From NCBI GenBank assembly GCA_020442065.1, contig JAGRKZ010000150.1:1-43076 (forward strand): a DNA stretch of 43,076 nucleotides. The letters are read 5' to 3'. Of this stretch, positions 16,108 to 24,728 are shown piece after piece. The DNA is from Bauldia sp. (lineage in GTDB: Bacteria; Pseudomonadota; Alphaproteobacteria; Rhizobiales; Kaistiaceae). Positions within the stretch are counted from its first letter, which is position 1; each line of letters opens with the position of its first letter. The position numbers and the translations under genes were made by a program. Under the pieces are notes generated by a model. That model searched no databases, had not been told where the DNA came from, and saw only the letters and a list, made by a program, of their open reading frames with translations.

Positions 16108-16683
16108 TTGCGCCTCTTGATCGATATTGCGATTGCCGTTGTGGTCGCCGCCGTGCTCGGCCTCGCCAGCGCGTGGCTCGCGGTCGATCGCGGCTTCCTG
16201 TTCGGCGGCATCGCAGTCGGCCCGTGGGAGGCCTGGCCGAGGGCCGGCAGCCCGGACGCCGATCCCTACTCCGTCGCACGGCTGGCGCGAACCGGCGAAG
16301 TCCCACTTGGCGCCGGCGAGGGACTGGCCTTCGCGGCGTCCAGCGACACTGCGGGCGAAATTCTGTCCGGCAACTGCACTTACGCAATCGACGGCCAGAC
16401 CCCTGCCGCCCGGCTGTGGACGCTGACTGCCTATGACGCCGGCGGACACCTGATGCCGAACGCCGCACGGCGGACGGGCTTCCACTCTCGCGAGGTCCTT
16501 CGCCACCAGGATGGCAGCTTCGCCATCACAGTGGCACCGGACGTCCATTCCGGGAATTGGCTGCCGGTCACGACCAGCGGACCGTTCACTCTGGTCTTCC
16601 GCCTCTACGATACGCCGCTAACCACTGGCGGCGAGGTCTCGGATACCGACATGCCGAGCATCGTCCAGGAGGGCTGCCGGTGA
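16108..16683 (+). CDS. DUF1214 domain membrane-anchored protein
   Basis: A 191-residue protein with an N-terminal hydrophobic helix (about 4-25) acting as anchor or signal. The rest is periplasmic, with GEGLAFAASSDTAGEILSGNCTY, RLWTLTAYDAGGHL and the DUF1214 ending GNWLPVTTSGPFTLVFRLYDTPL. Start is TTG at 16108, the first one that keeps the helix. The stop overlaps the next GTG as GTGA, so the two are translationally coupled. In larger proteins DUF1254 and DUF1214 occur together in one chain; here they are two short proteins. The role is unknown, and the preceding cell wall synthase suggests an envelope link. Confidence 0.8.
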   Translation: MRLLIDIAIAVVVAAVLGLASAWLAVDRGFLFGGIAVGPWEAWPRAGSPDADPYSVARLARTGEVPLGAGEGLAFAASSDTAGEILSGNCTYAIDGQTPAARLWTLTAYDAGGHLMPNAARRTGFHSREVLRHQDGSFAITVAPDVHSGNWLPVTTSGPFTLVFRLYDTPLTTGGEVSDTDMPSIVQEGCR

Positions 16684-17225
16684 AACAGACGCTGCTCTTC
16701 GTTATCGGCGGAATCATGCTGGCTGGAATCATCCACATTGTCGCGGTGATGCTGGTTCCGCACTTCGCCACCAATGACGCATGGGAGGAAATGCGCCGCT
16801 TCGGCCGGCCCGATGTCTTCCATGTCCTGCCGATGGCGGAGGCGGGCACCGAGCCCCTGGCCGAACTCGACCCTCAGATGCTCTATGCCGTCTGCCGCTT
16901 CTCGCTCGAGGACGGGCCGGTCCGCATCAACGCCAGCCTCCTCGACGATTTCTGGTCCGTCGCGATCTTCGATCGGCGAGGGCGGAACGCATACAGTCTC
17001 AACGATCGCTCGGCCGCCAGCCCCCAGCTCGATCTCACCGTTATCACTCCGGTACAGATGGCACAGCTCCGCCAGGACCCACCGGAGGCACTGGAGACAT
17101 CCATCGTTGTCGAGATTCCGATCGACGAGGGCATGGCCCTGATCCGAGTCTTCGTGGCCGACGAAACCATGCTGCCCGAGGCCCGCGCCGCGCTTGGAAC
17201 CGCCGACTGCTCCGAGACGCTGTGA
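16680..17225 (+). CDS. DUF1254 domain membrane-anchored protein
   Basis: A 181-residue partner of the preceding DUF1214 protein, starting at a GTG that overlaps its stop (GTGA). One N-terminal helix (about 5-25, FVIGGIMLAGIIHIVAVMLV) anchors a periplasmic domain. Conserved-looking stretches are AVCRFSLEDGPVRINASLLDDFWSVAIFDRRG and NAYSLNDRSA. Family members are common in rhizobia directly with DUF1214. I infer a complex of the two at the outer face of the inner membrane, but no activity is known to me. Followed by about 140 bp with nothing visible before the convergent terminator. Confidence 0.8.
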   Translation: MKQTLLFVIGGIMLAGIIHIVAVMLVPHFATNDAWEEMRRFGRPDVFHVLPMAEAGTEPLAELDPQMLYAVCRFSLEDGPVRINASLLDDFWSVAIFDRRGRNAYSLNDRSAASPQLDLTVITPVQMAQLRQDPPEALETSIVVEIPIDEGMALIRVFVADETMLPEARAALGTADCSETL

Positions 17226-17366
17226 GGAACGGGTTCAGCCGAGCGCAGTCGAAGCCGGTCGAATATGGCCCACACCCGGCTCCAGGCATATTCCGGCACC
17301 TCACATGACGACCACTCGATTGTCGTTCGCCTGAGCTCGCTTCCCGCCAATGCAGCAAAGAAGAAT

Positions 17367-17386
17367 GGGGGCGCCGTAGCGCCCCC
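17367..17386 (-). terminator. Intrinsic terminator of the CUT2 binding-protein gene
   Basis: A perfect 8-bp stem GGGGGCGC/GCGCCCCC with a 4-nt loop lies 48 bases after the stop of the minus-strand binding-protein gene. On that strand it is followed by ATTCTTCTTT. It could also serve the plus-strand DUF1254 transcript, but no T-run follows on that side. Confidence 0.7.
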
Positions 17387-17433
17387 AAGTTTGTCGTCGT
17401 CGGATCAAGGGGAGGGTCGTCCGGACGTCTTTG

Positions 17434-18417
17434 CTATTTGGCGAGGCAGGAATCAGCGGTTTCCTGCGTGCACTCGTCGAGGCCGGTGTAGAGGGGATCA
17501 TCGACCGCCTTGCCGTTGATCAGGTCGATCAGCACGGTCGGAGCCCGGTAGCCCATCTCGAACGGCCGCTGCCCGACCTGAGCATGGCTGTGACCGGCCT
17601 TCAGCGCGTCCATCTGCGGCGGAAGCGTATCGCCGGCTATGATGATGAGATCGTTCGCCTTGAGCCTCGGCTCGAGCTGAGTGGTCGTGGCGGCATATGC
17701 CTCCGGGCCAAACTGCGCCCAGCCGCCGACGAGGATGAAGGCGTCGAGGTCCGGGTTCGCCGCCGTCACGTCGGCGAGTTGCTGGTTGGCGGTGGCGATG
17801 TCGTCATTCGTGAACACCGGGCAGCCGTCGATCTCGGTCCAGCCGTTCTGGCCGGTGAGACGCTCGATGCCTTCGGCGCCGGCGATCGTGTCGCGGAAGC
17901 CGGCGGCACGCTCGTTGATGTTGTTGGCGGCGACATTGCCGAGCTGGAGGCACACCGTGCCGCCTTCCGGCTTGAGCCCCATCAGGTGCTGCGCCATCTT
18001 CACACCCATCTCGGTGTTCTTGGTCCCGAGATAGGTCTTGCGCAGTTCACGGTCCTCCGACTGAAGGTCGGCGTCGATCGTCATGATCGGCATTGTCGGT
18101 GCCTTCTCGCGAAGCATTGCGGCCATTGCCGGGGCATTCGACGGCGAAATCGCGATGCCGGCGACACCCTTGGCGATCAGGTCGGCGACGAGCTGCACCT
18201 CACCCGCCTCGTCCGAGGAAAGCGCCGGGCCGGTGTAAAGGCACTCGTATTCGGAATCCGGATTCTCGGAGTTCCACTTGGCGCAGCCGCTGCCCAGTAC
18301 GCTGAAGAACGGGTTGTCCAGGCCCTTCACCACGACTGCAAGGGTCTTCTTCTCGGCCAGTGCCGGGCTCGCGACGAGCACCGCAGCGGCAGCGATCAAT
18401 AGTAGCCTCTTACCCAT
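17434..18417 (-). CDS. Sugar ABC transporter substrate-binding protein (CUT2 type)
   Basis: A 327-residue exported protein. Residues 1-21 are a signal peptide ending PALA. The mature part is a type I periplasmic binding fold of the ribose/galactose kind: KTLAVVVKGLDNPFFSVLGSGC opens it, IAISPSNAPAMAAMLREKA and MPIMTIDADL form the first lobe, and AFILVGGWAQFG and LIIIAGDTLPPQM the second. It has six cysteines in the mature part, unusual for this family and suggesting disulfides. GGGAGG precedes the ATG. The ATPase and permease genes are divergent from it, across a 413-bp control region. Probably binds a sugar or polyol; which one is not visible. Confidence 0.9.
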   Translation of the reverse strand: MGKRLLLIAAAAVLVASPALAEKKTLAVVVKGLDNPFFSVLGSGCAKWNSENPDSEYECLYTGPALSSDEAGEVQLVADLIAKGVAGIAISPSNAPAMAAMLREKAPTMPIMTIDADLQSEDRELRKTYLGTKNTEMGVKMAQHLMGLKPEGGTVCLQLGNVAANNINERAAGFRDTIAGAEGIERLTGQNGWTEIDGCPVFTNDDIATANQQLADVTAANPDLDAFILVGGWAQFGPEAYAATTTQLEPRLKANDLIIIAGDTLPPQMDALKAGHSHAQVGQRPFEMGYRAPTVLIDLINGKAVDDPLYTGLDECTQETADSCLAK

Positions 18418-18830
18418 GCCAATCCTCCCATGATTGGAGGGGCGCCCCTCGGAGCGCCCACAAAGCACATCTGTCGGGATCGAAGCGTGCGGCGTCGAGG
18501 CCAGTGCGAGATATGCTTTCACCCGAGCCCGTTGACACATCGTCTCCTCCCGGCTCTCGGGATAGACCGAATGATGGCCGCACGTCAATGTTGAAACGCA
18601 ATAATCATCGTATGAACAGCTGAGGAGATGCCAAAATGCCGTGCATTCTCGTCACAAACATCCTCTTCACGAGTGAACCGATCGGATTTGATAACGAATC
18701 ATCATATCTTAACGAGCGCGCCGGATTGACGAGGCGTATGTTGTCGAGCTAGTGCATCGAGCAATGAGGTGCGCCTTTCGGACTCTCCCGAGTCACGGAC
18801 AGGCAAGCGAAGCAGGAGCGCGCTCGGCGC
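18418..18830. promoter_or_regulatory. Divergent control region of the CUT2 sugar importer
   Basis: This 413-bp gene-free stretch separates the binding-protein gene from the ATPase gene. The half near the ATPase (about 18590-18720) is clearly more AT-rich than its surroundings. A perfect 14-bp palindrome GAGGGGCGCCCCTC (18437-18450) lies in the leader of the binding-protein mRNA, 20 bases before its ATG. On the plus strand, TTGACG at 18727 with CTAGTG 17 bases on is a weak promoter candidate for the ATPase gene. No regulator gene lies beside it. Confidence 0.5.
18560..18588 (-). promoter_or_regulatory. Promoter for the CUT2 binding-protein gene
   Basis: On the minus strand, TTGACG (18583-18588) and CTATCC (18560-18565) are spaced by 17 nt, close to the alphaproteobacterial housekeeping consensus. 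This would give a leader of about 135 nt. Confidence 0.55.
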
Positions 18831-19571
18831 ATGTCAGTCCTTCGACTTACCGACATCAGCAAGCGTTTCGGGGCGATCCAGGCCCTCAACGGGATCTCGC
18901 TCAGCATCGAGCCTGGCGAAGTGATCGGACTGATGGGGGACAATGGCGCGGGCAAGTCGACACTGGTCAAGATTATTGCCGGCAACTTCCGGCCTACCCA
19001 CGGCAAGATGTCGGTGGCTGACCGCGAGGTCGAGTTCCACAGGCCGATCGAGGCTCGGGAGAATGGGGTTGAGATCGTCTACCAGGACCTCGCTCTATGC
19101 GACAATCTCACTGCCGCCGCCAACGTCTTTCTCGGCAGGGAGAAGTATCGCTGGATCGGGCCGATCCGCATTCTCGACCATGCCGCCATGTACAAGCATG
19201 CAGGTGGACTTTTTCGGGAGTTGAAGTCGGAGACCCGTCCCCGCGACCTCGTCAAGCAGATGTCAGGTGGCCAGCGGCAGGCCGTGGCGATCGCGCGCAC
19301 AATGCTGTCCGAGGCCAAACTCGTGTTGATGGACGAGCCAACCGCTGCCATCTCCGTCCGCCAGGTTGCCGAGGTGCTGACCCTCATCCGCCATCTCCGG
19401 GAACGTGGGGTCGCGGTCGTGCTGATCAGCCATCGCATGCCCGACGTGTTCGCCGTGGCTGACAGGATCGTCGTGCTGCGCCGTGGCACCAAGGTCGCCG
19501 ACAAGGCGGTTTCCAAATCATCGCCCGAGGAAGTGACTGGCCTGATCACCGGCGCGATTGAAGTGGCGTAG
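18831..19571 (+). CDS. Sugar ABC transporter ATP-binding protein (CUT2, single domain)
   Basis: A 246-residue ATPase with one nucleotide-binding domain, as in FrcA-type importers, where most CUT2 ATPases have two. Walker A is GDNGAGKST (about 37-45), the Q-loop lies in VEIVYQDLAL, the signature is MSGGQRQ, Walker B is KLVLMDEPTA and the switch His is in ISHRMPDVF. It powers uptake with the permease 26 bases downstream. Start ATG at 18831; no strong RBS is visible. Codon use matches its neighbours. Confidence 0.93.
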   Translation: MSVLRLTDISKRFGAIQALNGISLSIEPGEVIGLMGDNGAGKSTLVKIIAGNFRPTHGKMSVADREVEFHRPIEARENGVEIVYQDLALCDNLTAAANVFLGREKYRWIGPIRILDHAAMYKHAGGLFRELKSETRPRDLVKQMSGGQRQAVAIARTMLSEAKLVLMDEPTAAISVRQVAEVLTLIRHLRERGVAVVLISHRMPDVFAVADRIVVLRRGTKVADKAVSKSSPEEVTGLITGAIEVA

Positions 19572-19597
19572 TTGAGAAGATAACGGCGAGACCGGCG

Positions 19598-20686
19598 ATG
19601 AGCGCGATATCCACGACCCTGGACGAGACCATCAACCGGCAGACCCACGGCCCAATCGGTCAACTCCTGACCAAGCAGACGTTCTGGGTTTTCATCGCCT
19701 CAATTATCGCCTTCGCCGCCCTCTCGCTCAGCACCGATGTCTTTTTCACGCCGAGCAACCTCTTCAACGTCGCTCGCAACTGCGCCTTCGTCGGCATCAT
19801 CGGTCTCGGCATGACGGCAGTGATCATCACCGGCGGGATCGACCTTTCGGTCGGCGCGATCCTCGCCCTGTCGGGGATGGTGGTGGGCATGATGATGGCG
19901 GCGGACTATCCAATCTGGATCGCTGCGCCGTGTGCGCTGCTGGCGGCCATGGCCTGCGGCTTCTTCAATGGCGTCTTCATCGCCTATGTCCGCATGCCGG
20001 CCTTCGTCGTGACGCTCGCGATGATGTCGCTGGCTCGCTCGCTGGCGATGGTGCTTTCAGGAAACCAGATGGTCTACCAGTTCGGTGTGGACCACAAGAA
20101 GCTGGTTGCCCTCGGTGGCGGCTCGACGGCCGGATGGTTCACCTGGCTCGCCGACGTCGTCGGAACAGACACGTCGCTGGGCGCCTTCTTCACAAGACTC
20201 TCCGAACTGATCTACATCCCCAACCCCGCGATCTTCCTCGCAATCTTCGCCTTGATCTTCGGTTTTGCGTTCCGCTGGACGCGCTGGGGCCGCTACATCT
20301 TCGCTATCGGTGGCAACCAGAAGGCCGCGATTCTGACCGGCGTACCGGTGCGACAGATTAAGACTTCGGTCTATGTGATCTCGGCCCTGATGGCCGGCAT
20401 CGCCGGTATCCTTCAAGTCGGCTGGCTCGGGACCATTACCACCGGCATGGGCCTCGGCATGGAGCTGATCGTCATCGCGGCGGTGGTCATCGGCGGCACC
20501 AACCTTGCCGGCGGCTCGGGGACGGCGTTCGGTGCCGTCGTCGGCGCCGTGTTAATCGAGATGATCCGGAACAGCCTCACGCTGCTCGGCATCAACCCCT
20601 TCTGGCAAGGGACTTTCGTCGGCGCTTTCATCCTCATCGCCGTCCTGTTTGACTCGGTGAAGAAGCTGAAGCAGGACGAGGAGTAG
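19598..20686 (+). CDS. Sugar ABC transporter permease (CUT2 type)
   Basis: A 362-residue inner-membrane protein with about nine or ten helices. GMTAVIITGGIDLSVGAILALSG and the late block NLAGGSGTAFGAVVGAVLIEMIRNSL are hallmarks of RbsC/FrcC-type permeases. FAIGGNQKAAILTGVPVRQIK is the cytoplasmic coupling loop contacting the ATPase. It follows the ATPase gene by 26 bases in one operon, and a homodimer with two ATPases is expected. The binding protein is encoded divergently upstream. Confidence 0.93.
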   Translation: MSAISTTLDETINRQTHGPIGQLLTKQTFWVFIASIIAFAALSLSTDVFFTPSNLFNVARNCAFVGIIGLGMTAVIITGGIDLSVGAILALSGMVVGMMMAADYPIWIAAPCALLAAMACGFFNGVFIAYVRMPAFVVTLAMMSLARSLAMVLSGNQMVYQFGVDHKKLVALGGGSTAGWFTWLADVVGTDTSLGAFFTRLSELIYIPNPAIFLAIFALIFGFAFRWTRWGRYIFAIGGNQKAAILTGVPVRQIKTSVYVISALMAGIAGILQVGWLGTITTGMGLGMELIVIAAVVIGGTNLAGGSGTAFGAVVGAVLIEMIRNSLTLLGINPFWQGTFVGAFILIAVLFDSVKKLKQDEE

Positions 20687-20726
20687 CAAGCCGCAGCGCG
20701 CCGCCCGGCCGCTGCCGCCTCGCCGA

Positions 20727-21062
20727 CTACACCGTATCGAGAAACGACCGGCCCGCCCGGTTCTCGACCGCGACAACCCAGATGTCGGAGTCGAACCGGG
20801 TCTCGCGGGCAATCCGGTCACTGATCGCGAGGCCGTCCTCGGCCTCGGCTACCTTCTGGAACAGCCGGTCGATCGCGGTGTCGTCCGGAACCTCGGCCTG
20901 CGGGGCGGGACCATAGAGGTCGTTGGTGCCATCGAGCCGATCGACCACGACGAAGATCGCCCCGGCCTCCTCCGCGCCCCGCCGCATCACCACGGCGGGA
21001 GCGCCCTCGACTTGGCAACGACGGATGAAGGCCGCCACCCAGATGGCCGATTTGAGCCGCAT
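20727..21062 (-). CDS. DUF1491 family protein
   Basis: A 111-residue cytoplasmic protein matching the alphaproteobacterial DUF1491 family. MRLKSAIWVAAFIRRCQVEGAPAVVMRRGAEEAGAIFV is the typical start, and an acidic middle and a FDSDIWVVAVENR-like end follow. The function is unknown to me. It starts seven bases after the stop of the peptidoglycan-binding protein gene on the same strand, so the two form an operon. It converges with the sugar permease gene, 40 bases away. Confidence 0.85.
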   Translation of the reverse strand: MRLKSAIWVAAFIRRCQVEGAPAVVMRRGAEEAGAIFVVVDRLDGTNDLYGPAPQAEVPDDTAIDRLFQKVAEAEDGLAISDRIARETRFDSDIWVVAVENRAGRSFLDTV

Positions 21063-21069
21063 CGGCCGA

Positions 21070-22116
21070 TCAGGCCGCTGCCATCGCCCCGATGGCGACG
21101 AGCCGCTCGATCACGGTGTCGCCGGCCGCGCCGGTGATCGGCAGGCCGTTGTCGAGTTCGAACCGACGTATCGCCGCGACGGTACCCTCGCCGGCTACGC
21201 CATTTTCCGGCACCGGTCCGTAGCCGATCTGGTTGAGAGCCTTCTGCACGGAGAGCGTGCGCCGCGAGCCGACATCGGCGGCCGGCGCTGCATCCGGCTC
21301 AGGCGCAGCCGCGACGGCGATGTCGGCTGGCGGTGGGGCGGGCGCCGCTTGCGGCTCCGGTGCGGTCGAGACCTTCGTCACTGTCGCCGGTTCCGCACTG
21401 GCGCCGGGATAGGTGAGAAGTCGGTCGATATCGTCGCTGGGCTCGACGGCGGCAACCGCTTCCGGCGGCGGCGCCACGGGGACCGGTGGCAAGAAATCGG
21501 CGGCGGCAGAGGTGTCGGGGCTCGGCTGTGCGGTAGACGGCGGCGGAGGCGCCGCGGGTGCAATCGAGGCGGTGACCATATGGTCGAGCAGCACCGGGCT
21601 CGGTTGGCCGGTCACTGGCAAGCCCTGCGACTGCTCGTAGGCGGTGATCGCGGCGCGAGTGCGCGTACCCGAAATGCCGTCGATCTTGCCGCGATAGAGT
21701 CCGAGCTCGCTGAGCGCCTTCTGGACGTCAGCGACCAGAGTCGCCGCCGGCGTGGATGCGGCCGGTGAAGGCGGCGTCTGGGGCTGGAGCCGCGGCGTCG
21801 GCGGCTCCACCGGTGGTGTACCGCGCGGGCGCGGATCGGGAACGGCGACCGCATTCGTGCCCGGCGCCACCGCGACCAGGTCGGGACGGGTCGCGAACCA
21901 TGGCTCGGGATGGCGGGAATGCTGGAGGAACAGCGCGTTCGACACCACCGCCGCCGTCGTCAGCGCCATGACGAAGAGGCCGCCGGACTTGGCGGGATTG
22001 TCCATGACTCGATCGGCCAGGCGGGCCATGATGCCGTCCGGGATCAGTTCGCTGTCGGGATCGTCGAATTCGACGGGGTCATCACGCCTTCGACGACCTG
22101 CGGATCTTGCGCTCAC
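21070..22116 (-). CDS. Membrane-anchored protein with two peptidoglycan-binding domains
   Basis: A 348-residue protein. A cytoplasmic Arg/Asp-rich head is followed by one helix at about 44-63 (GGLFVMALTTAAVVSNALFL). The periplasmic part has a Pro/Ala-rich linker, a PG_binding_1 domain at about 127-175 (DVQKALSELGLYRGKIDGISGTRTRAAITAYEQSQGLPVTG), a long Pro-rich spacer, and a second PG_binding_1 domain at about 293-340 (VQKALNQIGYGPVPENGVAGEGTVAAIRRFE). It probably tethers the inner membrane to the cell wall; no catalytic domain is seen. The start is GTG at 22116, and an upstream AT-rich gap holds its promoter. Confidence 0.85.
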   Translation of the reverse strand: MSARSAGRRRRDDPVEFDDPDSELIPDGIMARLADRVMDNPAKSGGLFVMALTTAAVVSNALFLQHSRHPEPWFATRPDLVAVAPGTNAVAVPDPRPRGTPPVEPPTPRLQPQTPPSPAASTPAATLVADVQKALSELGLYRGKIDGISGTRTRAAITAYEQSQGLPVTGQPSPVLLDHMVTASIAPAAPPPPSTAQPSPDTSAAADFLPPVPVAPPPEAVAAVEPSDDIDRLLTYPGASAEPATVTKVSTAPEPQAAPAPPPADIAVAAAPEPDAAPAADVGSRRTLSVQKALNQIGYGPVPENGVAGEGTVAAIRRFELDNGLPITGAAGDTVIERLVAIGAMAAA

Positions 22117-22323
22117 GGTCCAGACTCACGGGTCGATTTGCTGAAAATGTGGCGAATTAGGCTTAAGGAATGCTGAATTTCGGCGCGCGGATCGCTCGCA
22201 GTGACGTTCGGATTGGATAAAATTCGAGCTAAATGCTGAACCGGGCCTTCAGATGGGCGACGTTAGGTTGGCCGCACAGGAGCCGGGAAACCGGCGCGAT
22301 TCCCCAGTGGAAAGGGACGCGGG

Positions 22324-22674
22324 ATGTTTGTCCTCCGATCTGTCTTCTGGCTCACCGTCGTCATTCTCCTCTTGCCCGCCGACCCCAACACCGGCGAGGC
22401 GCCGCGATCGGCCATCATCGAAGCTGTGATGTCGGCACGGTCTTCGGTGGCCGGGCTGTCCGGCTTCTGCACCCGGAACCCCGACGTTTGCATGACTGGC
22501 GGTGCCGCCATCGACCTCGTCGCGGAGAAGGCGGAGGACGGCGTCGAATTGATCTACGACCTGATCGACGGAGGCGGACCCGATCCGTCCGGCGCCGAGA
22601 GTCAGCGCGGCACGCTCACGACCGACGACCTCGCCCTGCCCTGGCGTGGCGGCGGGCCGGACGACAGGGTTTGA
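22324..22674 (+). CDS. DUF5330 family small exported protein
   Basis: A 116-residue protein with an N-terminal hydrophobic segment (residues 1-18) that is either a signal peptide or an anchor. A short helical region with SARSSVAGLSGFCTRNPDVCMTGGAAIDLVAEKAEDGVELI carries two cysteines that may pair. This matches the rhizobial DUF5330 pattern, of unknown function. The RBS AAGGGA is well placed. The gene lies 56 bases before sufE, on the same strand. Confidence 0.8.
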   Translation: MFVLRSVFWLTVVILLLPADPNTGEAPRSAIIEAVMSARSSVAGLSGFCTRNPDVCMTGGAAIDLVAEKAEDGVELIYDLIDGGGPDPSGAESQRGTLTTDDLALPWRGGGPDDRV

Positions 22675-22730
22675 TCAGAGGGGATGACGCGCCGTTTGCA
22701 GGTGGCCGCCCGCTTCGCTTAAATAGCTTC

Positions 22731-23174
22731 ATGGATGCCAAGGTTGCAGCGCAGCTCTCGATCGACGATGTCGTAGCCGACTTCGAACTGCTCGACGACT
22801 GGGAAGACCGGTACCGCTATGTGATCGAACTCGGGCGGCGGTTGGAACCGCTGCCGGATGCCGAGCGGACCGATGCCAACAAGGTGCGCGGCTGTGCCAG
22901 CCAGGTCTGGCTCTCGACCCACGTTTCCCCGACACGTGATGGCGTCCGGCTCGACTTTCGCGGCGACAGCGACGCACTGATCGTCAAGGGACTGGTTGCC
23001 ATCGTCATCGCTCTGTTTGGCGGCAGGACGCCGGAGCAGATACGCGCGACCGACGCGGAGGCCCTGTTCGCCCGGCTCGACCTGCGCTCGCACCTCACCA
23101 CTCAGCGATCGAACGGGCTACGCGCCCTCGTCGATCGCATCAAGAGCGACGCCGAAGCGGCGAGCGCAGCATGA
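22731..23174 (+). CDS. sufE: SufE-family sulfur acceptor protein
   Basis: A 147-residue cytoplasmic protein of the SufE fold. Cys55 in KVRGCASQVWLS is the acceptor of persulfide sulfur from the SufS cysteine desulfurase, and IDDVVADFELLDDWEDRYRYVIELGRRLEPLP is the typical N-terminal helix region. It feeds sulfur to Fe-S cluster assembly. No other suf gene is in the window, which is common in alphaproteobacteria where sufE sits apart. ATG at 22731 without a strong RBS. It follows the DUF5330 gene, as I recall in other rhizobial genomes. Confidence 0.9.
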   Translation: MDAKVAAQLSIDDVVADFELLDDWEDRYRYVIELGRRLEPLPDAERTDANKVRGCASQVWLSTHVSPTRDGVRLDFRGDSDALIVKGLVAIVIALFGGRTPEQIRATDAEALFARLDLRSHLTTQRSNGLRALVDRIKSDAEAASAA

Positions 23175-23215
23175 CAAATGACTGGGGAGAGGCCGACAAA
23201 GCACAAATGCCGACG

Positions 23216-23244
23216 TTGCAGGCCTGTGAAATTTGTAAGACAAT
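23216..23244 (+). promoter_or_regulatory. Promoter candidate for the CUT1 importer operon
   Basis: TTGCAG (23216-23221) and GACAAT (23239-23244) are spaced by 17 nt, 57 bases before the binding-protein ATG. This is the only reasonable sigma-70-like pair in the 126-bp gap after sufE. Confidence 0.45.
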
Positions 23245-23300
23245 TCCAACCGTCGCGGTGAATATCACCCTTTGAAAGACGCGACATTCCGGAGGCGAGC

Positions 23301-24680
23301 ATGACCATTCGCAAGGAACAAGAATATCTTCTGCAGCAGGCGAATCTGCGTCTGTTGAACAAAGGGGCCATCGATCGGCGTGAGTTTCTCACCCGCACGG
23401 TGGCTGCCGGCCTCGGGCTCGCCGGCGTAGCCGCCGTCGCCCGCGGCGGCGGCATCGGTACCGCCTACGCACAGGACCGGCCGCTGACCCCGACCTTCTA
23501 CCAGTGGATCGAGGATCTCCACCCCGGCATCCCGACGGTGAACGGCCAGTTCCCCGGCATCAACTACCAGATCGCCCCGGTCGAGGGCTTTGGTATCGAG
23601 CGCTTCGTCGCCGAGGCCAAGGACAAGAAGAGCACCTGGGACGTCTATGTCGGCCAGACGCCGTTCGTCGAGATGTCGGCGATGGCCGCGGCAGGCGTCA
23701 TCGAGCCGTGGGACGACTACATCCCCAAGGACGTGCGCGACGACATCATCGCGTCGATCGGCGAGGAGAACCTCATCGACGGCAAGATGTACGGCTGGCC
23801 CTTCCTGCTCGACGTGATCGGCACGGGCTGGCACTCCGGCATCATTGCGGAGGCGGGCCTGCCGGACGAGGCGCCGGCAAACTGGGACGTCTATCTCGAG
23901 CGCGCAAAGGCAGTGATGGACTCGGGTGCGGCGCCGTTCGGCGCGACCTTCGACAGCCATGGCTGGCGCTCGCTTGTGCCGTTCACGCACTCGATGAGCC
24001 CTGACGTCTACAAGAACCACCTGTTCGACTTCACCAGCGACGCCGCCATCGAGGCGTTGATGCTGATGAAGAAGATCATGGCGTATGCCAATCCGGATAT
24101 CCTGCTCGAGGGCGCCACCGACGGCGGCGTCAACGGGACACCGGACGAGGTGGCCTTCGCCGCACAGCGCGTCGGATACTACAACAAGTACTTCAACGCT
24201 CCGCTGCGCATGGCCCAGAACTGGGACGATCCAAACCAGCTGCACCTCGGGCCGCTGCCGAAGTTCGCGAACGGAGCCGGCTCGACGGTGTTCTGGACGA
24301 CCGGATCGGCGCTCTTCAAGTACGGGCAGAACAAGGAGAAGGCCGCCGAGTACATCAAGGCCCTCACCTACGACCGCCAGATCTGGAAGGACTCGATCGT
24401 CGGCACCCCTAGCGGCCATCCCGGCCAACTGCCGCCGTACAAGTCGATCTACGCCGAGTGGGACGCCAACCCGCCGGACTGGATGCCACCCTTTGTCTCG
24501 CTCGTTCGCGCTCAGCTCGACAATGCCAAGGCGATCGAGAACGACATCTTCGGCCTCCAGCAGTTCGTGATCGGCAAGCCGATCTGGGAGACCTACCTCA
24601 AGGGCGAAGAGTCCGACCCCAAGGTCGCCATGCAGAAGGTGATGGAAGCCGTCCAGGCCGAAATCAATCGCGGCAAGTAG
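23301..24680 (+). CDS. Sugar ABC transporter substrate-binding protein (CUT1 type, Tat-exported)
   Basis: A 459-residue extracytoplasmic solute-binding protein of the MalE/family 1 type. A Tat-like leader follows an extended N-region: DRREFLTRTVAAGLGLAGVAAVA (about residues 25-47) with the twin arginines, then a cleavage area around TAYAQ. The mature part has DVYVGQTPFVEMSAMAAAGVIEPWDDY, GKMYGWPFLLDVIGTGWHSG and a late segment GSALFKYGQNKEKAAEYIKAL typical of this fold. RBS GGAGG. Two permease genes follow after a hairpin. The substrate is unknown and no catabolic gene is nearby. Confidence 0.9.
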   Translation: MTIRKEQEYLLQQANLRLLNKGAIDRREFLTRTVAAGLGLAGVAAVARGGGIGTAYAQDRPLTPTFYQWIEDLHPGIPTVNGQFPGINYQIAPVEGFGIERFVAEAKDKKSTWDVYVGQTPFVEMSAMAAAGVIEPWDDYIPKDVRDDIIASIGEENLIDGKMYGWPFLLDVIGTGWHSGIIAEAGLPDEAPANWDVYLERAKAVMDSGAAPFGATFDSHGWRSLVPFTHSMSPDVYKNHLFDFTSDAAIEALMLMKKIMAYANPDILLEGATDGGVNGTPDEVAFAAQRVGYYNKYFNAPLRMAQNWDDPNQLHLGPLPKFANGAGSTVFWTTGSALFKYGQNKEKAAEYIKALTYDRQIWKDSIVGTPSGHPGQLPPYKSIYAEWDANPPDWMPPFVSLVRAQLDNAKAIENDIFGLQQFVIGKPIWETYLKGEESDPKVAMQKVMEAVQAEINRGK

Positions 24681-24695
24681 CCCTGTGAACGACTG

Positions 24696-24728
24696 CCGGG
24701 ACCGGAGGGCCATCGCCTTCGGTCCCGG
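24696..24728 (+). terminator. Hairpin between binding-protein and permease genes (attenuator or mRNA stabiliser)
   Basis: The arms CCGGGACCG and CGGTCCCGG, extended by a near-complementary inner part, form a strong stem 16 bases after the binding-protein stop, with no T-run. Hairpins here are common in ABC operons and let the binding protein be made in excess of the permeases. Confidence 0.6.

Noticed and set aside
22150-22170. CtrA-like site TTAA-N7-TGAA
   Set aside because: It has one mismatch to TTAA-N7-TTAA, and a single half-matching site in an AT-rich gap is expected by chance.
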